A DNA stretch of 44,505 nucleotides from Trachelipus rathkii (lineage: Eukaryota > Arthropoda > Malacostraca > Isopoda > Trachelipodidae): the NCBI GenBank assembly GCA_015478945.1, contig JABUQX010088523.1, forward strand, positions 1 to 44,505. Direction: 5' to 3'. Positions 12,474 through 25,130 of the stretch are shown here, piece after piece (position 1 is the first letter of the stretch; every line of letters starts with the position of its first letter). The translations under genes were made by a program, and so were the position numbers. The notes beneath the pieces were generated by a model that was given only the letters and a program-made list of their open reading frames with translations, made no database searches and was not told where the DNA came from.

Positions 12474-13058
12474 TCAGAAAACATTGGACGAATTTCTCAC
12501 ACCTTCAGGTACCATCTTATACTGATAATGCCCTCTGTGAGAAGAAAAAGATAAATACGGCTTGCTTTCATCCGCAACTTTTATGCCATATGGATTCGAG
12601 GAGACATCTAAACTTGAAAAAATATGTGCATTACTTAACTTGGAAATTGTTTCTTGCACATTATGGATAGGCGATTGGAGAGGTACAATACTTTTATTTA
12701 ACTTTCTAAAATCCAAAATTATCTTTGGTTCAAATTCACCTTGAACCGGGAGAACAATAAGAGGATTTGAATGTGGAGAATCAGAATTCTCGATGTACCC
12801 TTGGACGATACACTCGTCAATCCAGCTGTTAATATCAGCCTGAAATTTGTGCGGGAGTTGATGATTTGGAGTATAGAAATATTTTTGTGAGTCAGGCACA
12901 ATTTCTATTTTGAATTCACCTAATGGACTACATTCGACTTTATCATCCCCTAAAGCAATAACTTCTTTATGAGCTAAGAGAAAATCTAAGATCTGCTCCA
13001 ATTGAGCACTATCTTGCAACACCAATAAATCAGATTCTTTCTTCGATTTTGAAAGCAA
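12474..13058 (-). CDS. Ty3/Gypsy reverse transcriptase, fingers and first palm motifs
   Basis: N-terminal half of the RT. Visible in order: the connector between protease and RT (LLAHKEVIALGDDK, residues 27-40), the RT entry segment HQLPHKFQADINSWIDECI (67-84), ILDFRKLNKSIVPLQSP (114-130), and motif A at FSSLDVSS with D151 as first catalytic Asp. Then comes the segment before the nucleotide-binding loop (HRGHYQYKMVPEGV, 174-187). The frame closes soon after, where the sequence continues in another frame. The open frame extends upstream without its own start to about 13130 (NDQLRDVYKEIL), so the true N-terminus is the protease cleavage point, not a start codon. Confidence 0.88.
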   Translation of the reverse strand: MLSKSKKESDLLVLQDSAQLEQILDFLLAHKEVIALGDDKVECSPLGEFKIEIVPDSQKYFYTPNHQLPHKFQADINSWIDECIVQGYIENSDSPHSNPLIVLPVQGEFEPKIILDFRKLNKSIVPLQSPIHNVQETISKLSNAHIFSSLDVSSNPYGIKVADESKPYLSFSSHRGHYQYKMVPEGVRNSSNVF

Positions 13059-13243
13059 AATTTCCTTGTAAACATCGCGAAGTTGATCATTGGATAGACC
13101 CTGCGACGATTCTATTTTATTTATAATAGATAAGAACTACGAAAAGAGAGAGGATTAGCATACGAAGAAACAACTGTATTCTTATCAATTGTGATAGCGG
13201 AAGGACTGAAAGTTTACACATTTAATCAACATAGTACCATCTA
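13059..13243 (-). other. Protease-to-RT spacer of pol with a frameshift
   Basis: The protease frame stops at 13244, and a second frame carrying VVSSYANPLSF links to the RT frame near 13130. Pol should be continuous here, so this is decay or sequence error. Confidence 0.5.
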
Positions 13244-14092
13244 CTACTGTACTAAGACATTTGCAAAAAGAACATTGGATATTGAATTCTTCTCACTTAC
13301 AAAGAAGGAATAATCATTAGGCGGCGAGTTTCCAGCTGAGAACCGAATATTAAAGAGAGAATGGCGCTTAGAATAGGCCTGCGAACTTAACTGTTGTTCG
13401 GCAAGAAACACTTCATAACATTGATCGTTATAAATAGATAATTCATGAACAAGAGATTCATCTTCAAAATTAAGATGACTTAAATTGGACGGAGAACGAA
13501 CAAAATTGACATTTGACTCTTCAAAAAGTGGATGCGATTTATCGTACATGCGAGGATCGATACTAGTTTTTGGATCATATATTAAAGGATCATAAGCAAC
13601 CAAAGGAATTTGTGTGCACCCGATATGTTCATTCATGTATAAACACTCATTTTTAAAATCGAAAACTACCGGTAAAGAACCTAAAATATCCGTACCAAGA
13701 AGCATATTTCCGCTAAAAGAACATTGATCTCCAAAAACAATTGCATGGATATTAAACAGACGATTGTTTAACAACATTTGGAGTTTGACACGTCCCAGAT
13801 TGGGTACGACGTTACCAGAAATAGATTTTAAGACTATGTTGTTTTCTTCTAATTTGAGAGGATATAACTTCTTTAAACTCTCGAATACCTTCCATCTCAG
13901 AAGCGAGACCCCACTCCCCAAATCGATATACGACGTTATCCCATATATGAACTCATATTCGACCGTTAAATCGATCTTAACATAAAAACTTTTCCCTATA
14001 AGAGGAGTTCCTTCAACACTATTTACATCCGTGAGACACGGATTTGAATTAACTATATTGACTATATTAGCCTCTAAATTGGACATCACCAC
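13244..14092 (-). CDS. Ty3/Gypsy aspartic protease (retropepsin-like)
   Basis: Processes the Gag and Pol polyproteins. In the 282-codon frame the active-site motif is YIDLGSGVSLL with D57; the usual DTG/DSG is DLG here, a variant also known among retropepsin-like domains of Ty3 elements. The C-terminal hydrophobic-Gly motif is MLLGTDIL (residues 130-137), followed by LPVVFDF. Residues 150-282 have no recognised domain and form the spacer to RT. The first ATG at 14092 is probably not used: the frame is open further upstream to the slip site at 14128-14122, and the frame relation to gag is minus one, as expected for a Gag-Pol frameshift product. Confidence 0.85.
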   Translation of the reverse strand: MVMSNLEANIVNIVNSNPCLTDVNSVEGTPLIGKSFYVKIDLTVEYEFIYGITSYIDLGSGVSLLRWKVFESLKKLYPLKLEENNIVLKSISGNVVPNLGRVKLQMLLNNRLFNIHAIVFGDQCSFSGNMLLGTDILGSLPVVFDFKNECLYMNEHIGCTQIPLVAYDPLIYDPKTSIDPRMYDKSHPLFEESNVNFVRSPSNLSHLNFEDESLVHELSIYNDQCYEVFLAEQQLSSQAYSKRHSLFNIRFSAGNSPPNDYSFFVSEKNSISNVLFANVLVQ

Positions 14093-14730
14093 ATTGCGAG
14101 ACTGAGAATGCGTGGTCCCATTAAAAAAAAATGACTCCTAGACGAAGAAGAATGAACAGAATTACTAGAAAAACGATGCGGATTACGCAGATTTGCACGG
14201 CGATTTCGGGAGAAATCGTGCGGAAAATGATGATTAACTTGGGTGAATTCGTGCCCAAAAGAATGATTTCTATCAGATTTATTATAAAAACTTGCATTGG
14301 GATCATAATTCGGATCCAAAAGACTTACCTGAACTTCAGGATTCTCTTCAGAAAATCGATACGAGTGCGGAGATTCATTTCTCACTATTCTATTTCCGTG
14401 TTTCTGTACCGCGGTTTCACCGTAATTAAATCGCATATTACGCCCCTTATTAACATTATTGGCACCCTTGGAGTATGAATTTGTCATATTTTGACCCTGA
14501 TTCCCATTATAATGACTTCTGGAATAGTTTTGAGCATTGTCAAAACGCGAATTTGACCCTCCTTGAACAGTAGGATTTTTACCAAAACTTGCTTGGCTAT
14601 GATTAACACTGGAGTGTTTTTGAGAATAATTATTACTATTATTAGAATAATTGGAATGATTTGAATGATTTATAACCCTAAACGACGTAAACCTTCCTCT
14701 GAAAGAGGTTGCCAAATTGTGCCCCGACAT
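14086..14730 (-). CDS. Gag C-terminal low-complexity region (Asn/Ser/Arg-rich)
   Basis: A 214-codon frame rich in Asn, Ser, His, Arg and Gly (for example NHSNHSNYSNNSNN near residues 20-35). It lies between the zinc knuckles and the protease, so it is probably the nucleic-acid-binding, disordered end of Gag. It ends with the TGA at 14088-14086, about a dozen codons past the slip heptamer. It overlaps the preceding gag frame by 61 bases. Since the knuckle frame also closes there, a one-base indel around 14700 probably split a single gag. I know no homologue for the tail itself. Confidence 0.65.
   Translation of the reverse strand: MSGHNLATSFRGRFTSFRVINHSNHSNYSNNSNNYSQKHSSVNHSQASFGKNPTVQGGSNSRFDNAQNYSRSHYNGNQGQNMTNSYSKGANNVNKGRNMRFNYGETAVQKHGNRIVRNESPHSYRFSEENPEVQVSLLDPNYDPNASFYNKSDRNHSFGHEFTQVNHHFPHDFSRNRRANLRNPHRFSSNSVHSSSSRSHFFLMGPRILSLAMW
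14088..14128 (-). promoter_or_regulatory. Candidate -1 ribosomal frameshift site at the gag/pol junction
   Basis: The minus strand at 14128-14122 reads T TTT TTA, with TTT and TTA in the gag frame, exactly the X XXY YYZ layout of retroviral slip sites. A slip of one base back moves ribosomes from the gag frame into the protease frame. After a five-base spacer, ACCACG (14116-14111) can pair with TGTGGT (14093-14088) around a 17-base loop; the 3' strand of this stem covers the first base of the gag stop. The heptamer lies inside a run of nine T, so a homopolymer length error could equally explain the frame change. Confidence 0.5.
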
Positions 14731-15428
14731 TTAGCTTCCGAACCCCTAGAATGACTTTTGTAACACAAACTACAGAAAGGTCGAAAGATACAAGCGGCAG
14801 TGCCGTGTCCATTATTCTCACATCGCCGGCAGAACAATGGTTTTCTTACCTTAGGACTCCTAGCAATAGAATTATTCACATTGGAAGAACGATCACGATA
14901 AAAACTTGGAACATTTTTAACATTATAGGACTGATGCGTGGAGGGAGGAGGAGAGATTTTCTCTGTTTGCGTAGCATACACCGGACTAGATTGAACAGAA
15001 TTCGATGTTCTGTTAAAAGAAGAAACTATCTTACCATTATTTAAGACACTTGTCTTTCGTAAATACGTTTGTACCTGTTGAGGTATTGTTTTATCTATGC
15101 TAAATTCTTCATGTATAATCTTTTGGAATTGAGGCTTGACATTCGAATATAAATTAGAAAATAAGAGGAGACGACGCTGTTCGTCACTAAACTTTATATC
15201 ATGTAATAGAGCAGCAGAATCGATGAATGATTGTAATGACCTCTGAGCCTCTGTTAGGAACTCGGGTAAGGAATGATTAGGTGACCATTTGGTACCTACA
15301 AAATCACTGAACGTTTCGAACGTGGATTTAGACACGAGAGGATTGAGAACTAAGGATAGATCATTTTTAAACGACTCCCAGGAAACAGCCCCCCTAAGTT
15401 CTGGCGTACTTTGCACTAAATAGGCCAC
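14670..15428 (-). CDS. Gag, capsid C-terminal part and zinc knuckles
   Basis: Structural protein of the virus-like particle. The 252-codon frame begins in the middle of a capsid-like domain (helical, with WESFKNDLSLVLNP at 17-30 and EFLTEAQRSLQSFI at 56-69). A Ser-rich linker (about 130-195) follows. Then comes a canonical CX2CX4HX4C knuckle (C200, C203, H208, C213), and then a second Cys/His group (C219, C222, H226, C234) with irregular spacing. No real start codon is needed at 15428: the protein continues from the upstream gag frame across a one-base break at about 15430. Confidence 0.85.
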   Translation of the reverse strand: MAYLVQSTPELRGAVSWESFKNDLSLVLNPLVSKSTFETFSDFVGTKWSPNHSLPEFLTEAQRSLQSFIDSAALLHDIKFSDEQRRLLLFSNLYSNVKPQFQKIIHEEFSIDKTIPQQVQTYLRKTSVLNNGKIVSSFNRTSNSVQSSPVYATQTEKISPPPSTHQSYNVKNVPSFYRDRSSNVNNSIARSPKVRKPLFCRRCENNGHGTAACIFRPFCSLCYKSHSRGSEAKCRGTIWQPLSEEGLRRLGL

Positions 15429-15778
15429 ATTACCTTCTGCGAGACAAACCTTATATAGGCCCTCAATTTTTCTATATCACTTGTAATCCCTTCATCTGCG
15501 AAGTAAGCGTCAACAGAATTAAACCAACCTGATAATTCAGGTCCACACCAACTATTATTAACAAACCCTATCAGCAGAGGAATATTCGGACGTGAATGTG
15601 ACAACCTGTCAATGTTAAGAACTGGACGTTGCATGTTCTCGGAATTAATAAAAGAATCAGCCGAAGAAATATTTTGTGCTACGTTTTCGTCAGCAGGATT
15701 TTGTACATCAATAATAATATTATCAGCGTTATGATTATCAGAAATGTTGTCCAGATTGGAAATGTCGTCAGTGGACAT
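15416..15778 (-). CDS. Gag N-terminus of the Ty3/Gypsy element
   Basis: Starts with ATG at 15778 (MSTDDISNLD), the most upstream start of the element. An acidic, Asn/Asp-rich head of about 55 residues leads into a capsid-type start, with FNSVDAYFADEGI (about 86-98) and EKLRAYIRFVSQKV (about 102-115), the segment where Ty3-type Gag proteins have their first capsid helices. The frame then closes at 15416, but the protein clearly goes on in the adjacent frame (14670-15428). The break lies at about 15428-15432. Confidence 0.8.
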   Translation of the reverse strand: MSTDDISNLDNISDNHNADNIIIDVQNPADENVAQNISSADSFINSENMQRPVLNIDRLSHSRPNIPLLIGFVNNSWCGPELSGWFNSVDAYFADEGITSDIEKLRAYIRFVSQKVMWPI

Positions 15779-16237
15779 GAATGAAAAATATTAAGAAAGA
15801 AATGGAAATGGACAACACATAAGAAACATATACAGACGAATATATGAAGAAAATATAAAATACTTTGAAAAAAAACCAAAAACTTACAAACTGCACTCTT
15901 CTAGTTGACTATTTTGATATACTGCACGCGATATCCAATATGCATACAAAAGAAAATATTAATAGAGAAAGGACGTTTGCCTTCTTGTTAACAATCATAA
16001 AGAAAATAATAATAATAAAAAAAATAATAATAATGAGAAAAGATAATAATAATAATAAACTCTGTTTCCTGTCTACCCTGCACCTATTTGGGCGGGCAGA
16101 ATCCTCCTTGCGAGATTTTCTGAACCTTCTGAATGCTTCAAATAACGAACGCGATCCAGATCGAAGAATTTTAGAAATTTTCTTTTCTTTCCACAAAACG
16201 GTTTCTAAAACACAATAAAAAAAAATTAATACAACAA

Positions 16238-16239
<2 letters not shown>

Positions 16240-16274
<35 letters not shown>

Positions 16275-16286
16275 TAGGTAGAGAGT

Positions 16287-16321
<35 letters not shown>

Positions 16322-16340
16322 TATATATATATATATATAT
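16240..16340. repeat. (TA)n microsatellite
   Basis: TA runs interrupted by AGGTAGG and GAGAGTAGG units. The same TAGGTA interruption recurs beside the MITEs at 29285-29303. Confidence 0.9.
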
Positions 16341-16689
16341 AGATACTAATAATTAATCATTCATCTTCCCTTTGATTAAAGTGCTTATCTTTATATCGAT
16401 CTGAGTAATCCTCTAGAACATTCAAATAAACTGTCCCTTCCAACTAGCAGATATGTCCAATATAAACCCAAGGCAAACATCTGATTAAATATTAACTTCT
16501 TCCATCAGCAATATGGTTAATAGAAGAGGCACCTATCAACACTTGTCGCAAATAATCCGTTATTTCTCGTCACACTATTTCCTAAAATAAACTCTGCCAC
16601 ATTCGTGAAGCCTAAAAAAAAAATACTCCACACGCAAAATTCCCAGAGCTTCTTTAGAATATATTATCTAACCTATCCTAACTGTAGAT

Positions 16690-17032
<343 letters not shown>

Positions 17033-17933
17033 TAGATTGATATGATAAAGCAATTTTATTTGCTATGCTTTGATATCGTAAATGATTACAATAAATTAAG
17101 AAGAAAAATAACAAATAATTTCTTTCCGTCAATAAATCTCTACCTGCTATTCGCTTAAGAGTGGTAGTGAATCCAGAAATAACCAGATTCCTGACAGGCA
17201 ATGAGGAGAAATCGCTAGCCTCAAAACGGTCTCTTTTATAATACTAAATGAGTTAAACAAATATTCTAATGAAATATTTACCAAATGCATAAAATCGCAA
17301 ATTCTCTTAAAAGAAATATATTATATAATTGCTATATATATATAGAAGATATTTCCAACAATATTTGGAACAGAAAATGATTATTTAGAAAATATATTTG
17401 AACATTTATGAAAGACAAATATTTTCATGCACGAGACTACTAGCGTAATTATAATGACGTCATCAACGATAGACGTGCGGGAGCCAATCACAGAGAAGAT
17501 GAATTATTGACATATAACTGCGCAATAAAAAATTATTTGCTTATTGAATAACTATTATTATAATACAGAAAGAATGTTTTTATCAAATAAATAAATTATT
17601 GATTAGTACAAAAAAAAATAATTAGATAATTTTCACAGACCTCTAGATACACAGTATACCTTATAATCTTGATACCAACTATTTTAAATCCTCTAATGTA
17701 ACATCAATGGATATCTTCATTTATCATGAAGGCGAAATGGATGTCGTGAAATGAATACTTCTCAATGGAGAACGACGAATTACTCTTGAAGGAAAATAGG
17801 CATCAACGTAGTAGACCACTTCTTTCGGTCGCCATCAATCTTTTGATTGAGAAAATAAAATATATCTTCAGTAGATATCTTAACGTAGAAAATGATGAAT
17901 GAGAAATATGAACGACAGATTTGTCCACAAAAT

Positions 17934-17956
17934 AGTCCTGTGACACGCGTCGGCAA
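17934..17956 (-). promoter_or_regulatory. Primer binding site of the Ty3/Gypsy element, tRNA-Arg type
   Basis: Immediately inside the 5' LTR the minus strand reads TTGCCGACGCGTGTCACAGG. With a few indels this matches the TGGCGACCGTGACAGG type that primes several arthropod Ty3/Gypsy elements of the 412/mdg1 kind from tRNA-Arg. Its place, flush with the point where similarity to the other LTR ends, is the main support; the imperfect match keeps confidence moderate. Confidence 0.6.
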
Positions 17957-18944
17957 TTCTTCTTTCCCCTGTTTCTATATTTCTTTCTATATATTACAGG
18001 TCTTTCTTTTTCAGACTCGTGTAAAACCTACATGGAAGCATCGGATTCGAAGAAGATAGATTCTTGGAGATTTCAACCTAGTGGACTTTCCCGTTAAGAT
18101 ATATCTACACACTCGAAGAAATAAAAGGATGCTTCAAAGACTTAGGAGAATGATATTTCGGACTTCGTTTAATAAAATTTAATCTATTACGTCATATGCC
18201 TTTTAAATAAAGAAATGTAGTTAAGTAATTTTATATCCTTCTTTAATATTTATAGAAAATAATCTTGGAACAGTCTTCTTAAAATTACAATAATCTTAAC
18301 TATGATACAGAATGCTTGAGAGATATATTTGTACAAAGTTTCATCAAAATAAAATATGAGTCGTAAACAATATAAAAGATTTGAGTGGGAGAGATGTAAG
18401 TAAGGTCGGTTGTGTTTTACCTGAATGACAGCCGGATGAGATATTACTATACTTCAGTAATATAAAATTAGATTATGGAAATTCTTCACTTGCTTTATTT
18501 TCAAACAAGAATCAATAAAATATTTCAATCATTTCACATAAAAGAGATGCAAGACTTGATAATCTAACCTTGTAGAAATCGAGGAAAATAAATGAATGTC
18601 TCTTCACGACATTAACAGAAACGAGATATGATGCTAATATTTTACAAGCATAAATATTGATTTGGCTGCATGGATAAATAATAAACACTTCATGGAATTA
18701 ACAAACAAACACAGAACATAGGCTCGGAGTACAATATTCCCACTCCGCTAGAGCCTGCACAAAACACGCCCACCTACCAAACAAATACACTTCAAGAAAG
18801 TTGACTCCTCGGTACTATAAGTGCTAATGGCATTCCATACATTCACATTGACTATGTTAACCCACTCTTTACCACAAAATACCATTACCAATAACGCACA
18901 CGCTTGTTTTTACTCTACCTGAAAGCATTTAGATATATACATAT

Positions 18945-20937
<1,993 letters not shown>

Positions 20938-21766
20938 GAATTTAGAGATTAGCGACCATGATATAATAGGATTTAACATGAATATGATACCTGGACCCAA
21001 ATTGCAAGTTAAAATGGAAAAGATCTTAGATTTAGGATACCAGAGGATTGGAAAACGGCATATGTTGTGCCTATTTATAAGAAATGTAGTAAGGAAGATT
21101 TGGGAAATTATAGGCCAGTTAGCTTAACATCTTTGGATGTAAAAGTTTTTGAAAATTACTGAAGGGTCATATAGAGAAATATTTGAATGATAAAAAGATA
21201 TTGTATGACTCCCAGCATGGTTTTAAAAAGGGTAGATCATGTCAGACAAACCATTCTTTTAGAATTTATGGAATACATTACTGACTACACTGACCAAGGA
21301 GATTCAGTTGGTACTATATATTTAGACTTCAGCAACATATGCTATGGTTCCTCACATAAGGATGATGCAAAAGTTAACGCAATGTGGTATAGGTGGAGTG
21401 GTACATGGTTGGATTTAAGTGGTTGCGAAATAAAAAAACAGGGTGTACAACAAAATGGCAATAAGTCATCATGGGAAATAGTGAAGAATGGTGTCTCACA
21501 GGGTTCAGTGCTGGGGTCATTATTATTCCTGATATATATAAATGATTTATACCAGGGACTTAAAAGTTTCTAAGTTTGCAGATGATACCAAAGTGGCTAC
21601 CTCACTAAGGAATAATGATGGCTATATAAAGATTCAAAATGATATTGATAAACTTCTTGGGTGGGCAGGTAAGTGGGAAATGAATTTTAATAGTAAAAAG
21701 TGTAAGGTTCTCCACCTAGGTTACTCAAATAAAAGATTTAACTACAATATGAATGGAGGTTGGCTT
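20938..21766 (+). pseudogene. LINE-A: non-LTR retrotransposon endonuclease end and reverse transcriptase
   Basis: The APE-type endonuclease C-terminus is visible as NLEISDHDIIGFNMNM, with the SDH motif at 20951-20959. A deletion then joins it to the RT: PEDWKTAYVVPIYKK and NYRPVSLTSLD (21040-21148), DSQHGFKKGRSCQTN (about 21208-21250), LLEFMEYITDYTDQ, IYLDFS (motif A, about 21320), NGVSQGSVLGSLLFLIYIND (about 21486-21548) and SKFADDTKV (catalytic ADD at 21577-21585). Then DIDKLLGWAGKWEMNFNSKK and VLHLGY. The second acidic position of motif A is lost (CYG where the family has AFD), and at least three frameshifts and a stop occur, so it is dead. The style is that of CR1/Jockey-like LINEs; the clade is not certain. 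The protein resumes at 23896 after an insertion. Confidence 0.88.
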
Positions 21767-23895
21767 GAGTTGTGGTGAGCTGCCTTAGTGGTAAGTATAT
21801 CTACAGGCAGTATTAGGTTCTGAAGGAGGTTCAGCAAGCCAGTCAGTCAGTCAAAGTCAGGCAGTAGTAAAGGTTATTGGGAGTGTTATTTCTGTAAGTA
21901 TGGGATAGTCTTTTTTTGTTTGTTTGTATCATATTTAATTGTATTGGAGTATTTTAATTATGTCATGTATGAGGGTGGTATGAAGGGGGGGGAATACATG
22001 CGAGTGATGGATGTTCTGTCGACATCAGTAGTTAGTGATTCTATTTTTCAACAGGACCTTATTACCTTTGTATTCCTTGTTTTTGCGGCATCCATCACTC
22101 TTCTCTCTTTGGTTGAAAGTGAATGATTGTTGATTAAATGTTTTTTCATGTATAAATTTTTTCTTCCATAGGATTATCTATTTTGATTTTGAAATTTGTA
22201 AAAATAAAGGATTTAAATAGAGGATTGTAAATAGTCTTGTGGATGGTGGAACACTTAAGGATATAGATGGTATGGTGAAGAGTTTGTTGTGGTTTCAGGG
22301 AACTTTAATTTCTCTTATGGATGTGAAATCCTTCTATGGGAAAGGTAATTATTATATTTTATTAATTTGATGATTAATTGATGATTAATATTATTCTTCT
22401 TATTATGGTTATTATTATTCTTATTTTTTTTATTTTGTATTTCTATTATGAGTATTAAAGTAGAGGATTATTGTTTTTAAACTTGCAGTATTGAGATTTG
22501 GTAGTGTGGTATACCGTTGTTCATTAGACTGGGAGTGAAGGACTACTGTGGTGAAGGTTCCTGTTGTGAAGGTCTGCTGTCTGTGGGACCGTAGAAGTAA
22601 AAGAGAAAAATACTGGTTAATAACATTGGCCAGGTATTCATTATTTTATGTTGGTTTTATTTTTTTTGATCTTTTAATATATTTATTTGACTATTTCATG
22701 TTTAAAGATTTTGATTATTATTTGATTGTTTTAAGATTCACTATATCATTTTGATTTTTTTTTTTATGCATTATTTTTTTGTTTCATGATTAATTTGTTT
22801 TTTGAGTTATTTTTCACGATAGTATTACTTATTATTTAATAAATTTCACTCGTTGCCTTAAATGCGATATTATTATTTAACTTATTTTCATTTTTTTAAA
22901 TATTATATTATATTGTTATGTTAGGATTTGTTTTTTTCTGTATCTTTTCAGTTTTTTTGGGGACTGGATTTTTTTGATGTTTCTTGTGGCTCCATTTTTT
23001 TTGGTGGATCCATTTCCTGCGACGATTGGATTTGTTTCACTGTGGATCTGTATTGTAAATTTCGCGGTGGCTGTGATACGGTACACCTAACATATGATTG
23101 TAGATTGGTACTACATAGATTGTAATTTTTTGAAATTGGAAAAATAAAGAAAAGATTGATTTTTTTGGAAAACTAAAATAAAAGGACAAATTGAAAGTTA
23201 GAATTGAAAACAAATAAACGGAAAATTAAACAAAAACATAAGGAAATTTCAAAGAGGATTGAAAAAAAAAAAACATTTTTGAAATTAGAAAAGACAAAAC
23301 TAAAAATACAAGTGGAAAAGGAAAAATTAAACTAATTGAAAACAATTAAACAAGTTTAAACCGAAAATAAAAAAAAAATACAAGTGAAATTTAAGAAATT
23401 TTGAAAGTTATAAAAGTGAAAAAAAAAACAGAGTGGTACCCCAAATACATAGTGGTACCATATGTGGTAAAACTAAAATTTAAAAACAATATTTCTGAAT
23501 TGACTATTTGTATATTTATTTTTTTTCTATTATATTTGTCTATGATTTGTATATGTTGTAGGTATAGGTTAATCAAATGGTAGTTAACCTTGTAGTATAT
23601 AGTATATTGGAGAAGTTGGTAGTGGTATACTATAGTCATTTGTATTGGTATACTATAGTGGTATTGGGATACAGTGTAGATTTATTTTTGTACTTCATAA
23701 AGTGGTATTGGTTTATCTGGTATAAGTGTGTATACTTTTTGGGGAAAATTTAAAAATAATTATTATAAAATTTGTGTGATAAATATAATTGGTGCAGACC
23801 GTTTTTTTGTAATAAATTTAAAGTGGATGTGTTTATTAGTTTTCCCTTCAGTTATCCTGGAAGACAGCCTCACGACCATTTGATTCAAATTATTG
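21767..23895. mobile_element. About 2.1-kb insertion splitting LINE-A
   Basis: LINE-A stops at ...YNMNG (21766) and resumes at ...SATDQEKDLGV (about 23905); only a few residues are missing in between, so these 2.1 kb were inserted. GGTT occurs at both junctions (about 21769 and 23902), possibly a short target duplication. The insert is T-rich on the plus strand in its first half (22370-23000), A-rich in 23130-23410, and has TGGTAT/AGTGGTA repeats at 23433-23735. No terminal inverted repeat, poly(A) or known protein is evident. An open frame at 22928-23125 is rich in Phe, Cys and Gly but matches nothing I know. Confidence 0.6.
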
Positions 23896-24287
23896 TAGTT
23901 TAGGTTAAAGTAAAATCCGCTACAGATCAAGAAAAAGATTTGGGTGTGATTACAAGCACTAATCTGAAAGTGGCTAATCAGTGTTTGGAAGCAAGGAATA
24001 ATAAGATGCTGACTATAATAAATCGCAATGTCACTTACAAGAGCAAGGATGTTATAAGTAAACAGTATAATAACAATGTTAGGCCAATATTAGAGTATTA
24101 TGCAAAAGTTTGGGACCCATATTTAAGGTTAATATATAGATACGGTTTGCTGGAAAGAGTGCAATGGAGAGCAAACAAAGATATCTGAGTTTGAGGGTAA
24201 GAGTTACGAGAAGAAGCTGAAGTAGTTATGAATGTTTTCTGTAGAAAAGCAATTTCCTAGAGGGGACATGATATAAGTCTGCAAAAT
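23896..24287 (+). pseudogene. LINE-A continued: RT thumb and C-terminal region
   Basis: Continues the same protein as 20938-21766. It begins with ATDQEKDLGVITSTNLKVANQC (in segments at 23905-23970), then YKSKDVISKQYNNNVRPILEYYAKVWDPYL (two stretches, 24040-24125), LLERVQWRANKDI (to 24187). In a second frame with stops come ISEFEGKSYEKKLK and MFSVEKQFPRGDMI (24183-24275). This is the post-RT region that many CR1/Jockey-type LINEs share. It ends abruptly at about 24287 where LINE-B begins. Confidence 0.82.
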
Positions 24288-24289
24288 AG

Positions 24290-25130
24290 TTCTGAGGGAT
24301 TGAAGGAGAGCAGTAATAGTACCCTTATATAAGGGTAAGGGGGATAAGGGTAACTGTAGGAATCATAGGGGACTGAAGGACTGATTGTGAAGAACAAGGT
24401 GCATTTAAAAGTGGTAGAGGATGTGTGGATCAAATCCTTACATTGAAACAAATGATTGAGAAAATGAGAGAGAAGAATAATGAATTGTATATAGGTTTTA
24501 TGGATTTGAAACAGGTGTATGATAGGATTAATAGGGAATCTCTATGGCAGGTAGTAGTGACACATGGTGTTGGAGGTAAGCTTCTGAATGGAATGAAAAG
24601 TATGTATGACGATAGTGAAGCGTGTGTAAGAATAAATGGAGTTGAAAGAGATTGGTTTATATTAATGGAAGAATGAGGCAGGGATGTGGTATGTCTCCTT
24701 GGTTATTCAATTTGTATATGGATGGGGTTGGCAGGGAATGGTGTTAGAATGATAGAGAATGGAAGAGAGTGAAGGGTGCCCTACGTATTATATGCAGATG
24801 ATTTGGTTTTGTGTGGCAAATCTAAAGAAATTTTGAGAGGAATGGTAGAGAGATTTGGCAGGGTGTGTAAAAGGAGATGTTTGAAAGTAAACGTAGATAA
24901 GAGTAAGGTTATGGTTGTGATTGAGGACAGTCCTCTGTGTGAAGTTATGTTAGATAGTGAGCTGCTGGAACAAGTGTCTGAGTTTAAATATTTAGGATAT
25001 ATGTTGGATGAAAAGGGAACGGGTGATGCAGAGTGTAGTAGGAAGGTGGCTGGTGCAATTAAATCTTTGGTGGATGTAAAGGGATTAAGTCTTGAGTGGC
25101 TAGGGTCTTACATGAGGGTATGTTTTTTAA
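24290..25130 (+). pseudogene. LINE-B: second non-LTR retrotransposon reverse transcriptase
   Basis: A different LINE family, 5'-truncated. RT segments in order: RRAVIVPLYKGKGDKGNCRN (24302-24361); CEEQGAFKSGRGCVDQI (24390-24437) after a deletion of some 25 residues; motif A in GFMDLKQVYDRINRESLW (24498-24546) with both Asp kept; MRQGCGMSPWLFNLYMDGV (24674-24730); the catalytic YADD box in VLYADDLVL (24782-24807); then VNVDKSKVMVV (24889-24921), EFKYLGYMLD and VKGLSLEW (to about 25098). It ends after residues MRVCF, where a hAT-like repeat begins. A TGA replaces a Trp codon near 24300, and the RT lacks its C-terminal region. The clade is uncertain. Confidence 0.85.

Noticed and set aside
14131..14478. 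115-codon plus-strand frame inside gag
   Set aside because: Antisense shadow of the Asn/Ser-rich gag tail.
21770..21850. tRNA-like start of the 2.1-kb insert (SINE head)
   Set aside because: A GGTTC-type box B is only weakly suggested and box A spacing and cloverleaf pairing do not work.
22928..23125. Cys/Phe/Gly-rich 65-codon frame in the insert
   Set aside because: T-rich DNA gives Phe by chance; no ordered Cys motif and no homologue I can name.
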